Assembly (NCBI GenBank): GCA_010909165.1
Contig: MU008165.1
Coordinates: 682,001 to 746,000, forward strand
DNA length: 64,000 nucleotides
Reading direction: 5' to 3'
Origin: Anthoceros angustus
Lineage: Eukaryota > Streptophyta > Anthocerotopsida > Anthocerotales > Anthocerotaceae
In this document: piece after piece, positions 34,448 through 45,121 of the stretch
How positions within the stretch are numbered: the first letter of the stretch is position 1
How the letters are laid out: every line of letters begins with the position of its first letter
Translations under genes and position numbers: made by a program
Notes under the pieces: generated by a model
Told to the model about the DNA's origin: nothing
Seen by the model: the letters and a program-made list of their open reading frames with translations, nothing else
Databases searched by the model: none

Positions 34448-36217
34448 AAGTTATTTTTTTTGAAATTAGTGAAGTTGTCTGCAGAAAGAGGGTAAAAGGG
34501 AGGAGCCATAGGGATCTAATCAAGTGCACAATCTTTCTACCGTTAGTGTACCAAGGGGGAGCTAACGTTTAGTATATAGAAACCTAGAACAAGATAGTTA
34601 AACTGGCATACGTGGCCTTCTTGGCCTGTCCCTTGCCCATGTATATGTACGCTACCCCATACAAGAAAAATGTTCACTTTCCACAAAGCTGTGTCTTGCT
34701 GTCCGTGTTATAGCAGATACCAACGATATGAAACAAATGATGGGACTGATTTCATAGTCCTAAGCCCACAACCGTGGGCATTCCAAGATGATTGATTGAA
34801 TTGTGTATGATGTGGATTTTTGGATAGGATCTGATAAAACATCGCCAACCGGAGTATCAGACCTGGCTTGATCTTGATTAATGGAATAGAATTGCTTACA
34901 CTTATGATTGTGTGATGGTCGCATTGCTAATGTCTTCCTGTAGGCATAGACATGTTGGAACCTGTTGAGTGGTGGACGGACATGAACATAAGAGCAAAGA
35001 AAACCCATTGCATTGTCAGTGGTTTCGAGTGGTTGAACGTAGGCTGCGTAAAAAGAAACCCGGCATTATTAGAAACTGTGGAACGTAAAAGTTTGGGCCA
35101 CTGGATCAAGTTCATTCATTTCGGAACAGGTCCAAACTCATTTGGTTGAGAATTGGTTAGAGGAGATATGACGCCATTCTTTTTATTCCTTTTGAAGCTG
35201 GAAGTATAGGGGACTGTTAGGTAGGCATAGGGGATACTGAGGGGAAAAGAAACGGTCCAAAATGACCCCTCAGTGAAGCAGGTAGGTAGCCTAAAAGGGT
35301 GATAGGTTGACAGCCTACCACCGTAGGCTGCCACCCCTCAGGTGGGGTGAAAGGCTGAGGAATCAGCGGGGCTCATGCCTTATCGTCGTGGTGAGGGGCG
35401 TCTCAAATAGGGAAAATGAATTTAGGATAGGATATATCTACTATATATGCCCACCAATAGGAAAATTAGACAAATAGGCTAAAATTGGGGATACTTAATT
35501 AGAACCATATTAATTAGGAGGTAATTAATTAGCGGCCGATATGGAAAAGGAAAAGAGGTAATCTAGGGAGGAAAAAGGTATTTTAGGATGGTAAACCCAA
35601 TCTAGGGTTGGAAAACAGCCACGTGGCGCACATCTGGGGGAGGAAAGTTCAGTTTGGGCAGCGCCATCTCTCACCTCAAACTAGAGCATCCCCACTTCGC
35701 GCGAAGAAGTAGCACTTGAGCTTGGAGAGGAGGAAGAGAAGGAAGAAAGGCGCCATCACCGCGAGCGAATTGCGAGAAGGAGGAGACCAGGCGGAAATCA
35801 AAGAGAAAAGCTAGAAACCCTAGCTTCGTGGCCAGCTTCAAGACAAGAAGGAGAAAAGAAGAGGAAGGCGCAAGAGGGCACGGAGTGAGAGGAGCCTTCG
35901 ACGCGCTGCGAGTTGCTGAAGGAGACTGTGAGGGCCAGGAGGCACAAGGTTGGGGCACCTAGAGCATCACGACTGTGGAAATTAAGGGCACAAGAAGGAG
36001 CACCGTGACTACTTTACTGACGGCGCCTTGCCCTGGAAGGAGAAATCTTGAGGATAATTGGCAGCAGCTGGAAAGCGCCAGCCAGGACTAACGTTGTAAT
36101 TGTGCCTCAGGTGGGGTTGGAGGAGAAGCATTTGGGAGCAAAGCTCTGAGGTTACCAGTTCTTGGAATTGAGGAGTAATTTCCTTCCTTGGAAGCACTTG
36201 GGGAGTAAGAAGGCATC
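34448..36217 (+). other. 5' region of transposon copy 1
   Basis: 34490-34560 and 34700-34850 contain sequence shared with 22.8 and 23.5 kb. From ~35060 to 35360 it is the inverted partner of 22430-22700, with a CCTACCACCGTAGG palindrome at ~35313-35326. 35640-36217 is a purine-rich leader before the ORF. No TATA box could be assigned with confidence; atatatc-like AT-rich sequence is at ~35435. Confidence 0.5.
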
Positions 36218-37326
36218 ATGACTAGAGGAGCGAGAGGCAAAGGGAAGGAGGCGCCCGCCAGGGGCTCGTCTTCAGGTGGAGGCACAGGAAGAGGCAAAAA
36301 GCCGGCAGCAGGAGGATTGCCACAAGGTGGTCGCAGCCTGGAGATGCCGCAATTCACCTGTTTCGCGGGGCAGCTCAACCATGAGATTTGGTAGATTTTA
36401 GGCAATGGGTGGAAGAGGAGAACATCCAATTGGGATGGGTGTATGGCCGCCAATGGGCCTACACCAATTTGGAGCTGATTAAGAAGTGTTACATCAACCT
36501 CCATCAATCGGAGGCAGCCTTTGCCGCGCTGCCAGAAAGGAATGCCAGGACTGATCCCCGTTGCTGGATAGTCCGGAGCATTCGCCAGGTGTATGGAAGG
36601 CCGGAGGAGGAGAGCTCAGGAGTCGCTCTTCTTGAGAAGACGAATAGGGGAAAGAGAGCCCCTACAGCAGATATTCTCCATGAAGTTTTGGACCTCATCG
36701 ATGGAGGGATGAAGGCCAAGACAAAGAATGGCTGGAAGACGGAGAACATCAAGGAGCTCAAGTGGAGGCCCTTCTCCCAAATTGTCTTGGGAGTGGTAAA
36801 TTATCAGCGCACCTCTTATTTCAGCACCAACTTCTTACAATTTTTGTGGAAGATCATAAGAGGAGCCCAGCCGAATTGGGGAACTATCATGTATGAGGCA
36901 TACATCCACCATAGGGAGAAGCTTCTCAAGCCCAACACGGTGGATGAGGGAGGTGCGAGGCCTTGCTACCTCAGCACCTGTTTGGTGCATTTATGGAAAA
37001 CGGAGGGGCTCTTGACCTGCAAGGAGCTTCAGGATGCTTGGCATCCTTTTGAGATTATTCACCTCCAGCCAAGCTTGGAGAGGCCCTTACCCTTTGATTT
37101 GAGGAAAACCATGGGACGGCAAACTTCTTCAAGTGCCCCGCCACCAAGGCCAAGGATTGAAGAGGAGGTGGCAGCAGCACCAATGGGATTACCGGAAGTG
37201 GAGGATCTCCCCCCACATGAGGTGCAAGGAGGAGGACGGGAGATGCAGGCCAATGAGGGCCAAGTAGTGGTCTACAAGGGCACTCCTACCACGGTAGAAG
37301 TGCAGCCTACTACGGTAGGAGGGTAA
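36218..37326 (+). pseudogene. Plant transposon protein (copy 1), N-terminal domain
   Basis: ATG at 36218 starts MTRGARGKGKEAPARGSSSG. A frameshift near 36385 (after LNHEI) separates it from the long frame VDFRQWVEEENIQLGWVYGR, which continues with QVYGRPEEESSGVALLEKTN, EVLDLIDGGMKAKTKNGWK, VNYQRTSYFSTNFLQFLW and NWGTIMYEAYIHHREKL, then a Pro/Glu-rich linker. It stops at TAA 37324, where the neighbouring repeat units have CAA or CAG, so a single C-to-T change explains the stop. It shares gene structure with copy 2 at 21.1-22.1 kb. The family is called putative plant transposon protein; biochemical role unknown. Confidence 0.7.
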
Positions 37327-37508
37327 CCTACCGCGGTAGGAGAGACAACCCCAAGGGTGGGAGGAATTCCCACCATCTCATGGGTGCTAGAGGGAGAGGC
37401 ACCCCATCAACCTACCACGGTAGGCAGGCAGCCTACCGCGGTAGGCAGGCAGCTTACGGCGGTAGGGAAGCAACCTACCGCGCTAGGGAGGCAACCTACG
37501 TTGGTAGG
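37285..37508 (+). repeat. 21-bp palindromic minisatellite inside the transposon linker
   Basis: Palindromes of the form CCTACCGCGGTAGG start at 37285, 37306, 37327, 37411, 37432, 37453, 37474 and 37495, an exact 21-bp register. Two degenerate units lie between (37348 and 37369, cccaccatctcatgggtg). In frame they encode QPTAVGR-like heptads. Two units (37327, 37432) are perfect 14-bp palindromes. Confidence 0.97.
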
Positions 37509-37601
37509 CGGTGACCCTCTGGTAGGGAGGAGAAGGAAAAAGTAGCGCCAAGGGGCTGCCAAGATGTAGCCGCCCAAGGAGGAAGAGGGGATGGAGCGAC
37601 G

Positions 37602-38339
37602 GTGCGAGGGCCTGCCTTATCGCGCGACGGCCAGGAGGCCAGCTCGAGAGATGCAGGGGCGCTGGAGATTTCCAGCAAGAGACCGGAGGAGTCTGAATTA
37701 GGATCCTTAGGAGAATTGCTGAGTGTCTATGAGACGCTTAGCAAGGTAGAGTTGAAGAAGGCCAAGGGAATGGCAGCCTCCCTCCTGCCATGCCAAGAAG
37801 AAATCCGAGCGAATAAGGCCCAGGAGATGGAAGAGAGGCGAGCAAGGACCAAGTGGCAACCGGAAGTCATGGAGTCCGATGAGAAAGCAGCAAAGCTAGA
37901 GAAGGTTGTGGAGAAGCTCCAGCAAGACATCATGGATCACAAGCGGACAGAGAAGGCCCTGGAGGGGAAGCTGTCCCAATTAGAAGAGAGAGCCGTTCGA
38001 GCCATTAGTCAGCGCGACACATGGAGGCAAAAGGCGGAAGACCAATTTGCCCAGCTGCAGCAGGAGAGACAGGTGAAATCTGAAGCTCTAGAAAGGGAGA
38101 AGCGAGCGGCCCAACAAGTGGAAGTACAGGAGCAAGTGTTGGCCACCCAAGCCATCAGAATCCGGGATGTGGAGGAAGAGCTGCGGAAAACCCGGTTGAG
38201 CTTGGAAGTGAGGAGCACATAATTAATCAGCCAAGATCTCCAAGTGCAAGGGCTGGAGCGCAAGAAGGATGCGTGGCAAGAGGAGAGGGAGAGACTTGCC
38301 AAGCAAATGGCCGACCTGGAACAAAGAAGAGTCCAAAAA
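37602..38339 (+). pseudogene. Coiled-coil C-terminal part of transposon copy 1
   Basis: The frame 37602-38222 encodes a long helical segment with heptad patterns (AAKLEKVVEKLQQDIMDHK, LEGKLSQLEERAVRAI, REKRAAQQVEVQEQVLATQA). A TAA at 38220 interrupts it, after which LQVQGLERKKDAWQEERERL and MADLEQRR continue in frame to ~38333. The sequence then joins abruptly to the right inverted-repeat arm. It is probably the C-terminal part of the ORF at 36218, separated by a frameshift. Coiled coils suggest self-association; no enzymatic motif is seen. Confidence 0.65.
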
Positions 38340-38579
38340 TTCACTATTTTTCTATTCAAGATGACTCTTTGACAAATGGTTGTTTGTTCTTTCTATAGAT
38401 AGTCTTATAGACTTTGTTTTTCTTTTTTTCATTTTTTACATAGTTTGGCTATGCCGGATTTATTGGAAAGTTTTTGACATATGTTAAATACTTGAGGCCA
38501 TGTAAAACAATGATTCTACGTCTTTGGAGTACAAAACGTGTCTAAACATTTGAATGAACCATAGTTAATAGCAGGTAGG
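38340..38579 (-). repeat. Right arm of the ~242-bp inverted repeat
   Basis: Inverted partner of 34206-34447. The inner boundary at 38340 coincides with the end of the transposon coiled coil, so the ORF is cut exactly at the arm. Confidence 0.85.
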
Positions 38580-39059
38580 CGAGAAGGGCCCACCAAGCCT
38601 AGGAGGACCCAGGGAGGGCATTGGGACTCCACTGTTGAATGGCCCCTCGCCAGTATGGGAAGAAATTCCCGCTTCCCTCCTTTTGAATCCCCACGAGTCA
38701 CGGAGGCAATCATGGCGGAGGGAGCTCGTGTAATCGCCCGCACCAGCCGGACAGCAACCTTTGCCCGGGCTGACCTCGAGGGACGGGAGACGAAGAAAGG
38801 CGGCCTCACCACAATTCGCTCGATACCCAGCAAGCCCTTTCAATGGAGTGGCGGGAGGAAAGGCGGTGAGAAGGCGGGCGGGATGCGGCCTAGGGCGGCG
38901 GGAGGACAGCACCCCACACCCAGATCCTATCACCGATGAGGCGGGCGGGCCGACTCCGGACTCCTTCCGCCTTCTCAGGACTGGCGTGGCGGGAGGAGCT
39001 AGCGGCAGAGGCCAAGGAGGTAGAAGCTCAGGTCCGAGAATAATCGAACCTAAAGTCTG

Positions 39060-39331
39060 ATTGAATTAGGTCGGAGCTCCTGTCAGGGTCCCTCAGGCTG
39101 AGTGCAGCGGTCCTTAACGGACCGGGAGATGCCCGCACCCTCGGCGGACTTCTCGGGTATCTCCCCAACAGGGGCCGTGGAGGAGACATGGTGGGTTCTC
39201 GCAGCCGTCATGGACGGTATGCTCTGGGGTCTCTCCGGGACAGCAGAGAAGACCCAGGAGGTGGAGGCCACCCGAAGGCGGATGGTGGAGCTCCAAGGCC
39301 AGGCGGAGGTGGCCCAAGCGGCCATGATCAA
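39060..39331 (+). pseudogene. Coiled-coil transposon ORF scrap, inverted copy of 43.27-43.48 kb
   Basis: The plus-strand frame reads LAAVMDGMLWGLSGTAEKTQ and then EVEATRRRMVELQGQAEVAQ, helical. The minus strand at ~43400-43290 gives the same order of motifs with frameshifts (MDGMRFGVS; EDPRSGGYP in another frame). It is a fragment of one ORF family present in both orientations. Confidence 0.6.
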
Positions 39332-39404
39332 CCATGGCCACCATGTTTACGGCAAGGGGCCTCGGCCTAGGTTTGGGAAGGGTTCGCCTCTTCTTGAATG
39401 GGTG

Positions 39405-40990
39405 CCTTGATTGCCCAGTTCTTTGGATGGCGCATTGTCCCTCAATTGTCAAATGTTATCATGAACTTTTGGTCCATGATGGCCTCCGCCAGATTGAAAG
39501 GGGCACTCGCCTGCGTTCTCCCCTTCTCAGCGCCTACACCCACTCCGGTTTCCACAACCGCGGTAGCTCCCAAAGGTGTCGCGGTCGTTAAAACAGGATG
39601 GCCAGTAGCTGACTTCGGTGGGGCGGTAGTGGACGGAGGCATGATGATTGTGGTCTGTTCCAGTTCTTCTCGAATCATATCCATGACTTCCCTTCTGACA
39701 TCTGGCGGAAATGCCAACTCATCTCTTTTCCGCCCGCGGTTTTTACGCGGAATGTCGCGACTCCGATTCGATTCCCTCGGCTTCCTCCGATTGCCGTCCC
39801 CCGAGGTAGTAGGGGTTTGGCGCGGAGAGTAACGCGCATAATATTCGCGGTGTGGCGTCCGGTGGCGTAGCCCGCATCTTGGTTCGCCGCCCACCCTCGG
39901 TACAGCTTTGCCTCTCCGGATCCTATGAGTCTTTGAAGGGCCATGAGCCTCAGTCCTTCTTACGCCCGATGAAGACGTGACTTCCTCCTCGCTTACAGAC
40001 ATTACGGATGTTTCCAACCCTTCCTTCTTTCTTTTCTTCCCCCGCTCCCCCCTTCTTAGGGTGTCTGCCTTCCTCTCGCTCCATCCGGCGAACTGACCAT
40101 GGCGGGGTCTCTCCTTATAATGGTTGTCCATGTCCTCCAATCCTCAAACTTCTCGGCATGCCTCGGAATCCTCCCCATCGCCATGGCGCATCCTCGATTT
40201 GCATGTTGTGTAGTTTTCTTTGTAGGGGTGAGTGAGTTGCCGTGTAGGGGTTGAGCAATTCTCACATGTTTTCGGTGTCGGCGGAGAACACTGCCCGACT
40301 CACGTGCCCATTGCTTGCAATCCACGACCTCTCAAAATCACCATTCCTGGCGAGATCACGGAGGCTAAAGGATGCCGAACCCGACAATTGTAACATTGAA
40401 TGGCACTCATTTGCGGGTTCTTGCCATCGATTACGAATGCCCATGCCGGTGAGGTTTCGTAAGTTTGAAGTACAAGGTCTTAGGGTATCAATCGTCGCCT
40501 CTTGAATTTGGTAGGTATCTTCCAAACACATTTCTTCCTCGTCCTCCTCGTAGCCCAGCAGTTGCACCTTCGTTTGGAATGATTCGACTTGAGTGTCCTG
40601 CATCATAGTGGAGCAAAAGATAGACGTGCTCACACAGCAACCCTCCTCCTATCGTGGTCTTTTATGGCATTAAGATGGAGTTTCTCCAATTTGGCCATCA
40701 TTTCCTCCATCTTGTTCCCTTGTTGCTCCACCTTTTTGTTTCCACCTCTCTTCTCACCGCTCCAGCGTCCTTCTTTGCGTCTTTGTGGCGCGACTTTTGA
40801 CGGCCAGCCGCGATCCTCATCGTTGCGATGGGGTCCGTTCCCGAGAGAATAGCGGGCTCCATTTGTGTCGTATCAATCGTTTACGACCGTTTGGACTCCA
40901 ACACTCGTTGCTCGTTTCCACTACTATCTACTCGTGATGTCCACCGAGCGACTTGGTGAGGCCAAGCGTTTAAGGACTCGTTCAGACTGA
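39405..40990 (-). pseudogene. gypsy gag C-terminal region, second copy
   Basis: Frame 40140-39442 ends FNLAEAIMDQKFMITF, nearly the motif at 1.56-1.63 kb, and carries an Arg/Lys-rich nucleocapsid-like stretch (RRKPRESNRSRDIPRKN) and PDVRREVMDMIREELEQT. Upstream frames keep scraps of zinc knuckles (QCYNCR near 40400) without complete CCHC spacing. The frame is broken elsewhere. Confidence 0.65.
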
Positions 40991-41752
40991 TCATTACAGT
41001 CCGTCCCTCGTGCTTCTAGTCCGTCCTCTTACCACTCGCTACACTCATCTAAAATCACTCCGCCAACATCTTAGTCTTTACACCTCAGCGTTCTTTGGAA
41101 AAAATGGTGGGCCGGTCAGGACCTCCGTCGTTCTGGGCCCTCCTCAGGCTCGACTCGCCCTCCCGAGTTCTCCGGCTCACCTCCATTCCACCCGGCGCGT
41201 CACCGCGCTCTCGGGGCCGAGCAAGGGTCCCCGATCGTACTGCACACACACCACCACCACGTTGGGTCCGTCACGGGACACAGATCGGTCTCCATCGGTG
41301 CACCTCGTGCTTCGGGACTCACGTTAGGCACAGAAGTGCAAGGAAATGCGGCATCAACACCAAGAGAAAGATACTTTACTGTGGCGACCCTCTTATACTA
41401 CGCGAAGGTCGGCGTCTTTATTACACTTCTATTACAGTGGTGGCCGGTTCGGTGGGCCCCTTGCGCCTACTATCTCCCTTATTCCGCCTACCTATGTGCC
41501 GGTGGGGCTAGGATTGCTCTGGTTCGCCTCGGTGGCGGCAAGCCTAGCCACGAAGCTGCGGGCGCCCCCAATCGGATGATCCATGGCGGGCCCCACCGAG
41601 ACTCTATTAGTGAGCTACGGCGGACACGACAGCAAGCCACCTAAGTCCTCCTCCCCATCCTCTCTTGTCTGTTGGCGGGCCCTTGTCCCTGAGCCCTCCA
41701 AGAGATGGTTACTGTCGGGGCGGTGATTGGTGACTCCCTTCTCCACACAGTC

Positions 41753-41930
41753 GGACCTCGGGGTCCAGTCTCGACTCGAGTCCGGACCTCTGGGTCAGTC
41801 TTCTCTCAGTCCAGGACCTGGTTCGGTCTTCTTTCAGTCGGACCTGCAGGTCCTTCTTCTGAGTCGGACCTCGGGGTCAGGACTTCGCTCTGAGTTCGGT
41901 CTTCCCTCTCCGGACCTCGGGGTCAGTCAT
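41753..41930. repeat. GGACCTCGGGGTCC-type palindrome cluster
   Basis: GGACC-initiated palindromes begin at 41753, 41784, 41814, 41840, 41866 and 41912, spaced 26-46 bp. They include the perfect 14-bp palindrome GGACCTGCAGGTCC at 41840 and CCAGGACCTGG at 41812. The cluster lies next to a coiled-coil ORF, as in the other transposon families. Confidence 0.8.
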
Positions 41931-42063
41931 GAGCCCTTGGATTGGCGCGCCCGTGGACTACCAATGGTCCACCTCACAGGCCCTCCCTTTGGTCTAGGTT
42001 TCCGGACCCGCCCCTTCTGGCCTCCCAGGCCCTCCTCCCTTCCTTCGGTGGGGTGCGGAGTGC

Positions 42064-42890
42064 TTACCTCAGGCGCGGACCTTCCTTGCGTCCTGCTCCT
42101 CCATTGCTCCCTCGCCCCTTGTCGTCGTAAAGCAGGCGCTCCCTAAGGTCCCGATTGCGTCTTTGTCTCGGGGCCTTCCTCCCTCGCTCCTCCTTCTGAC
42201 CCGTCTGGAAGTCCGTCCATCTGTTGAGGGTGGCGCAAGACCTCCAGGGCCTTGAGGAGCTCCGCGTGGTAGTAGGAAAAGTCAGATCGACTTGTTGGTG
42301 CCTCCTCCACATGGGCCGGAGCACGGTACTCCCTCCTCCAGGTGCTCCGGCGGTTGGGCGTGTTGTCGGCTGATCGTCTCCGCCGGGCTCGCCAAGGCCA
42401 GGCGGACTCCCTTGATGCCAAGGCGGCCTCAAACACCTCCTGCAGCCTTTGCTCGCCGGCGTGCTCCTCCTCCTTTCGTCGTTGTAGCTCCACAGTTCTT
42501 TGGTCATGGAGCTCGCTCCCCCTCTGCCTTCCGCAATCGGACAAGCAGCCTCTGCTCCTCCTCCAGAGCCCTCGCCCCTCCGTCCATCCTTACCCGGAGG
42601 TAAGCCACTTCCTTCTCCAGGCGGGCCGGTATCTCCGCCCGGCTCCTAGCTTCCTCCAGCTCCTTCTTTAGCCCGGCGACGTCCAACTCCTTGGATCGCC
42701 GCCTACTCTCCTCCGTCCTCAAGCGAAGCTGAGGCAGCTCGATCTCTTCGAAGTCTTTGATTCTCGTTGAAATCCCGTGTTGCTCCGGCCAGCGTCTTGG
42801 TTCTGCGGGGTGTCCTTCGCCTTCCGGCTCTTGTCGCCGCTCCTCTGCTTCCTTGGCTGTACTCGTACTATTTCCAGTCTTGGCCTCCAT
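42064..42890 (-). pseudogene. Coiled-coil transposon ORF
   Basis: The minus-strand frame 42890-42504 has heptad-rich LRTEESRRRSKELDVAGLKK and ARLEKEVAYLRVRMDGG. After a frame change (~42540) VELQRRKEEEHAGEQRLQEV continues to 42143, followed by SDFSYYHAELLKALEVLR. It is similar in character to 37.6-38.3 kb. No catalytic motif; probably a Gag-like or accessory ORF. Confidence 0.55.
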
Positions 42891-43430
42891 TTACCTTCAC
42901 GGCTACTTAGTGCTCCAGCACTGTTCGCCTTGAGTTGGCCGGTAGCTAGCCCGTCTCCTCCACCGGTTCGATCCGTCGGTAGTGATCCGGTTGACCTTAC
43001 CAGCTTCCGCCTCCGCGCCGCCTTGACTTGAGCCTCGGCGGCTTGGTGTTGGTCCGGCCGAGCCGCCTCGGCGGTCGCGGGCGTTCTCGCCTACGACCTT
43101 CCTCCGCCTCCTTCTGCGCTTCCTCCCTCCATTCGCGGTCTTGACCCGTGCTTGGCCTCCTCATGCTTGATTTATTCGGTGAAGAACGTAGTCGATCTTC
43201 TTTGAACCGTTCGGACCTCTCGCCTCCCGGCGTTTTCCCTCCTCGATTCGAGGCGGGGACTCCGCCTTCTTCTTACGCCTCTGGGCGCCTCTACTGCCTT
43301 GAAGTTCCACCATCCTTCCGGGTAGCCTCCACTTCTTGGGTCTTCTCACATTCATGAGACCCCAAAACGCATACCGTCCATAATGGTAGCTAAACCGCGT
43401 TCTTCCAAGGCCTTGGGAAGATGCCGGAAG

Positions 43431-43935
43431 TCAGCGTAGGAGCATCCCTGGTCCGTCAAGGACCGCCATTGATAGTCGGGAGGCGAGTCGGGGCGGCTCT
43501 CGGACCTGTCGGGGACCCTCGGTCACAGTCTTTGAGTCCGAGCCTCGCCTTCCTTGGCCCTCTTGGCCGCTCACTCTTTCTCCGCCCTTCTCCTCATGGG
43601 GCTCGGAGGTGGTGAAGGGGTCTGGGAGCTGGCCCTTTTGCCTCTCCCGGTCGGGGACAAGACAGGCTCCGGGTGGGGTTGCTGCCAGTGGCCTCTCGCT
43701 CCTTGGGCAACGTCCCTTTCCGCCCGTCGTACTGCCTCCTCCGCTTCTTGCCACTTCGTTGGCGAGAGGCGAAACCGCAGGCGCGATCCCCTAGTCTTGC
43801 ATTGGTGGCGCGATCTTCCGCCTCTTGATTCCGGCCCGAGTCCGGCGGCCTCGACATTGTCGTTGTTGTTGCTTTGATGCTGGAACCGCCAACTGTGGCC
43901 GCCTCTTCCTGCGTCGGCTGCTCCGATGAGGGCAC
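43431..43935 (-). pseudogene. Basic N-terminal ORF of a gypsy-related element
   Basis: Starting at 43935 (MPSSEQPTQEEAATVGG), with an internal MSRPPDSGRNQEAEDRATN, the minus-strand frames are Arg/Lys/Glu-rich (RQRSGKKRRRQYDGRKG) and change frame near 43700. It could be the start of the coiled-coil ORF downstream. No recognised domain. Confidence 0.45.
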
Positions 43936-43960
43936 CAGGAGGAGAGCAAATAATCAAATT

Positions 43961-45121
43961 CAAATAATAATAATAAACTAGAACATCATGGTGAGAATAC
44001 CCTAATAGTACTATCATGACAGAACGGGGACCCGGAGAAAAAAGGAGCGAACCCTGGGTTGTTGCTTGTCCATTAAGAGGCGTGCGGAACATGATGAAGC
44101 ATTACGCACTTATGAAGCAGCCTGTGAACTTGATGAATCAGCTTGTGAACTTGATGAAGCAACTTGATGATGCCCTGCCGTAAATACCCGGGAGCCCCGC
44201 AACCACGACCTGCTTGCAAGCCCATCGAATCTCCTCATCCAGCTGTGCTTCTGCAAAAGCTGATAATGGTGTGTTCGAGGGCATCGGACCCAGGCGGGGA
44301 AAGCTTTGGCAGCTAAACCCTGACCCAGACGATAACCAGGACGTCCGCGTGGTGACCCGCTTTCAGCAGCAATGGATACAAAAACGGCGGCTGGAGCATC
44401 TCCCGCTCACGGTGATGGGAGTGTCGACTTCCGGGCCGCATCCAGGAAATCAGGCTCCGCTCACGATGTCTCCAACGGTTACGTTGGAGCTGTACATCCA
44501 CTTGTTGGCTCGGTACACGTTTTAGGGCACCCTTCAGTTCAGAAACAGCAAAGAGCAGCAAAAACATCCTTCCCACTGTCTCCACTTTCTCAGGCCTGCG
44601 CACTTTCCGCACATGCTCACATGCACACATCGCGCACTTCATGCTGCGTTGCTGCTGGTAGACCGGATCATCCGGCTCTGGCTGTAAGGCCAAATCAGCA
44701 TTCCTGTCAATGACAAGAAACCGATCAGATTCGACAGAGTTGTGTTGCCTCCATGGATCACACTATGATCCATTGTAGAACACCTGGAGGGTGCTCAAGC
44801 GCAATACATAAATGAGAGTACTTTGCACCGTTCTTCGCAGAGTCAGGAATGGATTCATACCTTGCAAGCTCTTGAATGGAGCATGCTCTACGACATCTCC
44901 ATCTTCAGCTTTATCTGCACCTGCTTCACACAGTAAAAAATGAGGATGCCAGATAATCCCACCTCCTGGCCCTAAATGGTGACGTCTCATGATCATGTGC
45001 TTGCAACACTTCATGAGAGGGCTTTGACGGAACCATGCAGGGGATAGAGCGCACCACTGAGGAAATACAGCAGAGTACCCGCGTCGTTTACCAGAGATGG
45101 CTACATTGTTGGAGAGCCACT
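43961..45121. other. Spacer downstream of the PPR gene
   Basis: 44091-44172 holds gaacttgatgaagca-like short repeats. The rest has no supported gene. It presumably includes the 3' untranslated region of the minus-strand PPR gene; AATAAA-like sites were not assigned. Confidence 0.45.

Larger units (their letters stand above)
38600..43960. mobile_element. Nested gypsy-related debris
   Basis: Contains a gag C-terminal region on the minus strand (39405-40990) related to 1.4-3.1 kb, and minus-strand coiled-coil ORFs (42890-42064 and 43935-43431). It also contains a plus-strand coiled-coil scrap (39060-39331) that is an inverted copy of ~43270-43480. No RT or integrase was found. Boundaries and number of insertions are unresolved. 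Confidence 0.6.

Noticed and set aside
37285-37508. CRISPR-like array of regularly spaced palindromic repeats
   Set aside because: The 21-bp period has no unique spacers, the repeats are translated within a transposon ORF, and the genome is eukaryotic.
44763-45121. Possible DYW or E+ domain downstream of the PPR stop
   Set aside because: All three minus-strand frames were read by eye; no PG box, HSE or DYW-like motif was found.
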